A stretch of 58,112 bases of DNA from Ramlibacter sp. (GTDB lineage Bacteria; Pseudomonadota; Gammaproteobacteria; Burkholderiales; Burkholderiaceae_C): contig JAQGMS010000277.1 in assembly GCA_028292245.1 (NCBI GenBank), positions 1 through 58,112 of the forward strand. Reading direction: 5' to 3'. Position numbers and translations under genes: made by a program. The notes under the pieces were generated by a model that had not been told where the DNA came from, made no database searches, and saw nothing but the letters and a program-made list of their open reading frames with translations. Position 1 is the stretch's first letter; each line of letters opens with the position of its first letter. Below are positions 54,441 to 58,112 of this stretch, piece after piece.

Positions 54441-55196
54441 ATGATCATTGAAACCCGCGAAGGCGGCGTCGTCACCGTCCGCATGAACGACCCGGAGCGG
54501 CGCAACGCGTTCTCCATGCCGATGCGCATCGCGCTGCTCAACACGTTCCGCGCGCTGGAAGCCGACCAGACCGTGCGCGCGATCGTCTTTACCGGCGGCG
54601 AAAAGCAGTTCTGCGTCGGCGGCGACGTCACGGCGATGGGCCACATGCCGATGGGCGCGGCGCTGGACCGCATGCGCATCGTGCACGACCTGGTGCGGCT
54701 GCTGGCCCAGAGCAGCAAGCCGCTGGTCGCGGCCGTCGAGGGCTGGGCCGTGGGCGGCGGCTTGTCGCTGGCGCTGCTGTGCGACACCGTCGTGGCCAGC
54801 GAAACGGCGCGCTTCAAGGCCGGCTTCGGCGAGATCGGCATGGCGCCGGACACAGGCATCCTGCACTCGCTGCCCGCGCGCGTGGGCACCGGCCGCGCCC
54901 GCCAGATCCTTTTGTACAACGAGGTGTTCAGCGCCAAGGAGGCGCTGGACTGGGGCGTGGCCGACAAGGTGGTCGCCACCGGCGGCGCCCAGCAGGAAGC
55001 GGCCCGCCTGGCCGGCATCCTCGCGGCCAAGGCGCCGCTGCCGATCGCGCTGACGCGCTCGGTCTTCGCGGCGGGGCTGGACGACGTGCTGCTGCGCGAG
55101 CGGGAAATCCAGGCGATGCTGTTCAGCTCGACCGACCACGACGAAGGCAAGTCGGCGTTCTTCGAAAAGCGCCCGCCCGTCTTCAAGGGCAGCTAA
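54441..55196 (+). CDS. Enoyl-CoA hydratase/isomerase family
   Basis: 251 residues from the ATG at 54441, chosen because GAGGGA lies at good distance; an ATG at 54414 overlapping the racemase stop would add nine residues. Motifs are FCVGGDVTAM and GWAVGGGLSLALLCDTVVAS, with FGEIGMAPDTGILHSLP in the third active-site loop. The loop retains a Glu (GEIG). C-terminus FFEKRPPVFKG. Confidence 0.88.
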   Translation: MIIETREGGVVTVRMNDPERRNAFSMPMRIALLNTFRALEADQTVRAIVFTGGEKQFCVGGDVTAMGHMPMGAALDRMRIVHDLVRLLAQSSKPLVAAVEGWAVGGGLSLALLCDTVVASETARFKAGFGEIGMAPDTGILHSLPARVGTGRARQILLYNEVFSAKEALDWGVADKVVATGGAQQEAARLAGILAAKAPLPIALTRSVFAAGLDDVLLREREIQAMLFSSTDHDEGKSAFFEKRPPVFKGS

Positions 55197-55205
55197 AGGA
55201 AAACC

Positions 55206-56270
55206 ATGTCGACAGTGCTCGAAGAATCTCTCGAAAACGTCCGCCTGATCCGCGACAGCGCGGCCCAGGTCGCGCCGCGCGACAAGGGGCCGCAGCGTGC
55301 GCGCGCCTTGCGCTTCAAGCAGCCCGGCTTCGACCGCGCCTTGTGGAAGGAAATGTGCGCGCTGGGCTGGAGTGGCCTGCGCGTGCCGGACGAACGCGGC
55401 GGCACCGGCCTGGACGTGGCCGCGCTGTGCGCGGTTGCGCAGCAACTGGGCGCATCGCTCAGCCCCGAACCTTTCATCGCCGGCGCTGCCGCCGCGCAAT
55501 TTCTGCGTGGCGAGTGGCTGGCGGCGGTGCTGTCCGGCAACCGCATCGTGGTGCCCGCCTGGCTGGAAAAAGCGCACGACCTGGACACCGCGGGCCAGTC
55601 GCGTTTCCGCTCCGGCAAGGTGAGCGGCACCAAACGGCTGGTCAACTGCGGCGTCGGAGCGGATGCCTATGTCGTCGCGACGCGCGACGGCCTGGCCCTG
55701 GTGGAGCGTGATGCCCCCGGCGTCACGGTGACTTCGGCCGGCCTGCACGACGGCGGCTTCGTTGCCGACGTGGTGTTCGCCGACGCGCCCGGCGAAGCGC
55801 TGGCCGGATCTCTGGAACAGGTGTTCGAGGAATCGGCCCTGGCGAATGCAGCCTACCTGCTGGGCTGCATGGAAACAGCTTTCGACGCCACGCTCGGGTA
55901 CATGACCGTGCGCAAACAATTCGGCAAGGCCATTGGCAGCTTCCAGGCGCTGCAGCACCGCGCCGTCGACATGAAGATCCAGCTGGAGTTGACGCGCGCC
56001 GTCATCAACGAGGCTGCCGCACTGCTCGACGAGCCGGCGGCCGACAACGACAAGCGCCGCGCCGCCGTTTCGCGCGCCAAGGCGCGGGCCGCCGACGCGG
56101 CCATGCTGATCGGCAAGGAGGCGGTGCAGTTCCACGGTGCCATGGGCATGACGGATGAATGCGACATCGGCCTGTACGCCCGCAAGATCCTCGCCGTGCA
56201 CAACGACTGGGGCTCGGCCATCGCCCACCGCAACCGCTTCGTCGCGATCGAGCAGGCCCGCAATGACTGA
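55206..56270 (+). CDS. Acyl-CoA dehydrogenase, small subunit of a probable heteromer
   Basis: 354 residues. The C-terminal ACAD domain is clear (VRKQFGKAIGSFQALQHRAVDMK, AVQFHGAMGMTDECDIGLY). The middle domain is shortened and no catalytic Glu is visible near the end (RKILAVHNDWGSA). It is the counterpart of the small ACAD at 17592. It overlaps the large-subunit gene by 8 bp. Confidence 0.88.
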   Translation: MSTVLEESLENVRLIRDSAAQVAPRDKGPQRARALRFKQPGFDRALWKEMCALGWSGLRVPDERGGTGLDVAALCAVAQQLGASLSPEPFIAGAAAAQFLRGEWLAAVLSGNRIVVPAWLEKAHDLDTAGQSRFRSGKVSGTKRLVNCGVGADAYVVATRDGLALVERDAPGVTVTSAGLHDGGFVADVVFADAPGEALAGSLEQVFEESALANAAYLLGCMETAFDATLGYMTVRKQFGKAIGSFQALQHRAVDMKIQLELTRAVINEAAALLDEPAADNDKRRAAVSRAKARAADAAMLIGKEAVQFHGAMGMTDECDIGLYARKILAVHNDWGSAIAHRNRFVAIEQARND

Positions 56271-57423
56271 AAAAATGGACACCGACTACAACGCGATGAG
56301 CGACGAGAGCTTCCGCACCATGGTGCGCGAATTCATCGAAGCCAACTATCCGCAGGACCTGCGCTTCCAGATCGGCCAGGTGCCGCACGAAGTCACCAAG
56401 CCCTGGTACCAGAAGCTCGCCAAGCGCGGCTGGGTGGCGCCGGGCTGGCCGCGCGAATACGGCGGCATGGGCCTGAACCCCACCAAGCGGATCATCTTCA
56501 ACGACGTGTTCGACGCGCACGGCTGCGCCCGCTATGCGGACAACGGCGTGATGATGGCCGGCCCGCTCTTGATCGGCTTCGGCACGCCCGAGCAGCGCGA
56601 CCGCTTCCTGCCCAAGATCCTGAACGGCGAGGAAGTCTGGTGCCAGGGCTACAGCGAGCCGAACTCCGGCTCCGACCTCGCGAGCCTGCGCACCGAGGCG
56701 GTGTGGAACGGAGACGGCTGGACCATCAACGGCCAGAAGATCTGGACCTCGCGCGCCGACCAGGCCGACTATTGCCACATGCTGGTTCGCACCGACAAGA
56801 ACACCAACAAGCCGCAGGACGGCATCAGCTATTTCCTGGTGCCGCTGAAGGTGCCGGGCGTGACCATCCGCCCGATCAACATCCTGTCGATGAAGGACGA
56901 CTTCTGCGAAGTCTTCTTCGACAACGTGAAGGTGCCGGCCGATGCGCTGGTGGGCGAATTGAACAAGGGCTGGTCGCTGGTCAAGGCCCTGATGGGCGGC
57001 GAGCGCCTGTTCCTCGGCGCCGCGGCCCAGTCGTTCAATGCGCTCAAATTGCTGCGCCAGATCGCGAAGGCCGTGGGCCAGTGGGGCGAGCCGGCATTCA
57101 TGGATCGCTACGGCCGCCTGGCCGCCGACTTCGCCGACCACAACAGCCTGTACGAAGCGGGCCTGGAGAAAGTCCGCGCCGGCGGCGAGCTGGGGCTGGA
57201 AGGCGCCATGCTCAAGGTGCACCAGACCGAGCTGTACAAGCGCATCGCCAGTTTCGCCGTCGAAATCGCCGGCCCCTACAGCGGCGTGAGCGAACCCAAC
57301 GCGGGCGTGGGCGGCCTGCTCGCCGCCGCGACCTTCCTCGCTTCGCAGGCCGGCACCATCTACGGCGGCTCGTCCGAAGTCCAGCGCAACATCCTCGCCA
57401 AGCAGGCGCTCCACCTGCCCTGA
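56263..57423 (+). CDS. Acyl-CoA dehydrogenase, large subunit of a probable heteromer
   Basis: 386 residues, the same length as its counterpart at 16435. WCQGYSEPNSGSDLASLRT and INGQKIWTSRA are shared with that gene. The end reads TIYGGSSEVQRNILAKQALHLP, with Gly at the short-chain catalytic position; Glu in MGGERLFLG is the likely base. Together with the small subunit it should form an alpha2beta2 FAD enzyme for a bulky or polar acyl-CoA. Confidence 0.9.
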   Translation: MTEKMDTDYNAMSDESFRTMVREFIEANYPQDLRFQIGQVPHEVTKPWYQKLAKRGWVAPGWPREYGGMGLNPTKRIIFNDVFDAHGCARYADNGVMMAGPLLIGFGTPEQRDRFLPKILNGEEVWCQGYSEPNSGSDLASLRTEAVWNGDGWTINGQKIWTSRADQADYCHMLVRTDKNTNKPQDGISYFLVPLKVPGVTIRPINILSMKDDFCEVFFDNVKVPADALVGELNKGWSLVKALMGGERLFLGAAAQSFNALKLLRQIAKAVGQWGEPAFMDRYGRLAADFADHNSLYEAGLEKVRAGGELGLEGAMLKVHQTELYKRIASFAVEIAGPYSGVSEPNAGVGGLLAAATFLASQAGTIYGGSSEVQRNILAKQALHLP

Positions 57424-57435
57424 CCCTCCAACAAC

Positions 57436-58112
57436 ATGACCGAACTCGATCCTCTCAGCGGCGCCCGCGCCCGCGCATTCCTGAAGCCCCGCTCCATCGC
57501 GATCATCGGCGCCTCGGCCGACGAGAACAAGATCGGCGGCAGGCCGATCCGCTACCTGCGGCTGGCCGGCTACCAAGGCCCGATCTACCCGATCAACCCC
57601 GGGCGCGACGTGGTGCAGGGGCTGAAGTCCTATCCGTCGCTGGCCGCCGTCGAAGGCGAAGTCGACCTCGTCGTCATCGCGGTGCCGGCACAGGACGTGC
57701 TGGCCGCGGTCGAGTCCTGCGTTGCCAAGGGCGTCAACGGCGCGATGGTGTTCTCCTCCGGTTTCGCCGAAGTCGACGACGCCGGCCGCCAATTGCAGGA
57801 GCGCATCGTCGCGACCGCGCGCAAGGGCGGCGTCGCCCTGCTCGGGCCGAATTGCGCCGGCACCTTCAACGTCCGGGTCGGCCTGCTCGCCACCTTCACC
57901 AGCGGCATCATCGACAAGCCTCCGCGCATCGGCTCGATCGGCCTGGTCAGCCAGTCCGGCGCCTTCGGCATCCACATGATCGTGCTGGCGGCCGAACGCG
58001 ACCTCGGCCTTTCGATGTGCCTGACGACCGGCAACCAGTCGGACCTGGAATTGTCGGAGGCACTGGCCTACATCGTCGAGGATCCCGACACGGAGGTCGT
58101 CATTGCCGTCAT
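57436..58112 (+). CDS. Acetyl/acyl-CoA synthetase (ADP-forming type), N-terminal part, cut by window edge
   Basis: 225 codons visible. CoA-binding Rossmann domain with SIAIIGASADENKIGGRPI, YPINPGRDVVQGLKSYPSL, then the succinyl-CoA-synthetase-like domain LLGPNCAGTFN and GLVSQSGAFGIHM. The family's ATP-grasp domain would follow beyond the edge. It may conserve energy from a CoA ester or activate an acid. It starts 12 bp after the ACAD gene. Confidence 0.85.
   Translation, partial: MTELDPLSGARARAFLKPRSIAIIGASADENKIGGRPIRYLRLAGYQGPIYPINPGRDVVQGLKSYPSLAAVEGEVDLVVIAVPAQDVLAAVESCVAKGVNGAMVFSSGFAEVDDAGRQLQERIVATARKGGVALLGPNCAGTFNVRVGLLATFTSGIIDKPPRIGSIGLVSQSGAFGIHMIVLAAERDLGLSMCLTTGNQSDLELSEALAYIVEDPDTEVVIAV

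Overview
The window is high-GC proteobacterial chromosome. It most resembles a betaproteobacterium of the order Burkholderiales (Comamonadaceae or Alcaligenaceae type). The reasons are five Bug/TctC-type tripartite tricarboxylate receptors without cognate membrane genes, many acyl-CoA dehydrogenases and class III CoA-transferases, and a tRNA-Gly fragment of betaproteobacterial type. The genus cannot be fixed from the sequence alone.

Layout. 1-9058 (minus): a type I secretion operon, hlyB-like, hlyD-like, a 44-codon small ORF, a two-TM protein, and a large RTX lipase that runs off the left edge. 9210-10779: a DadA-type D-amino acid dehydrogenase and a divergent dodecin. 10785-18698 (minus): one tightly overlapping operon, acyl-CoA dehydrogenase small/large pair, cysteine-less thiolase-like protein, DUF35 protein, crotonase, acetolactate-synthase-like enzyme and a 14-TM exporter. 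18894-21624 (plus): a Bug receptor and two 3-hydroxyisobutyrate-dehydrogenase-like genes. 21625-22815: a low-gene-density scar with two inverted 101-bp palindromic repeats around a tRNA-Gly fragment and an orphan secreted protein. 22816-42280 (minus): three consecutive transcription units of acyl-CoA enzymes, including close relatives of BadH, BadI and FadH. 42392-43315 (plus): a LysR regulator, the only regulator seen. 43329-44060 (minus): a degenerate SDR. 44288-50913 (plus): a Liv-type ABC importer with an acyl-CoA synthetase. 51028-58112 (plus): a second operon with Bug receptor, MaoC hydratase, SDR, alpha-methylacyl-CoA racemase, crotonase, a second acyl-CoA dehydrogenase pair and the start of an ADP-forming-type acyl-CoA synthetase.

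How it works together (inference). From about 14 kb to the right edge the genes read as one catabolic supercluster for an imported carboxylic acid. Liv importer and Bug receptors capture it, AMP-forming ligase or CoA-transferases activate it, and acyl-CoA dehydrogenases, crotonase/MaoC hydratases and SDRs oxidise it. A BadI-type hydrolase would open an alicyclic beta-ketoacyl-CoA ring, and an aldolase-like thiolase/DUF35 pair would shorten a branched side chain. Candidates are an alicyclic or isoprenoid-derived acid; the substrate is not determined by the sequence.

The strongest unexplained signal is a conserved ~40-bp module, present eight times in front of transcription units of this supercluster and aligning almost without gaps. 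It starts with a TTnAG...TCAA dyad that contains a LysR-type T-N11-A box, followed at fixed distance by an A-rich stretch and a CMATTGYC block. One copy pair is arranged symmetrically around a shared central box between divergent operons. Other points of note are two SDRs lacking catalytic residues (one directly coupled to an intact BadH-like SDR) and the inverted-repeat/tRNA scar.
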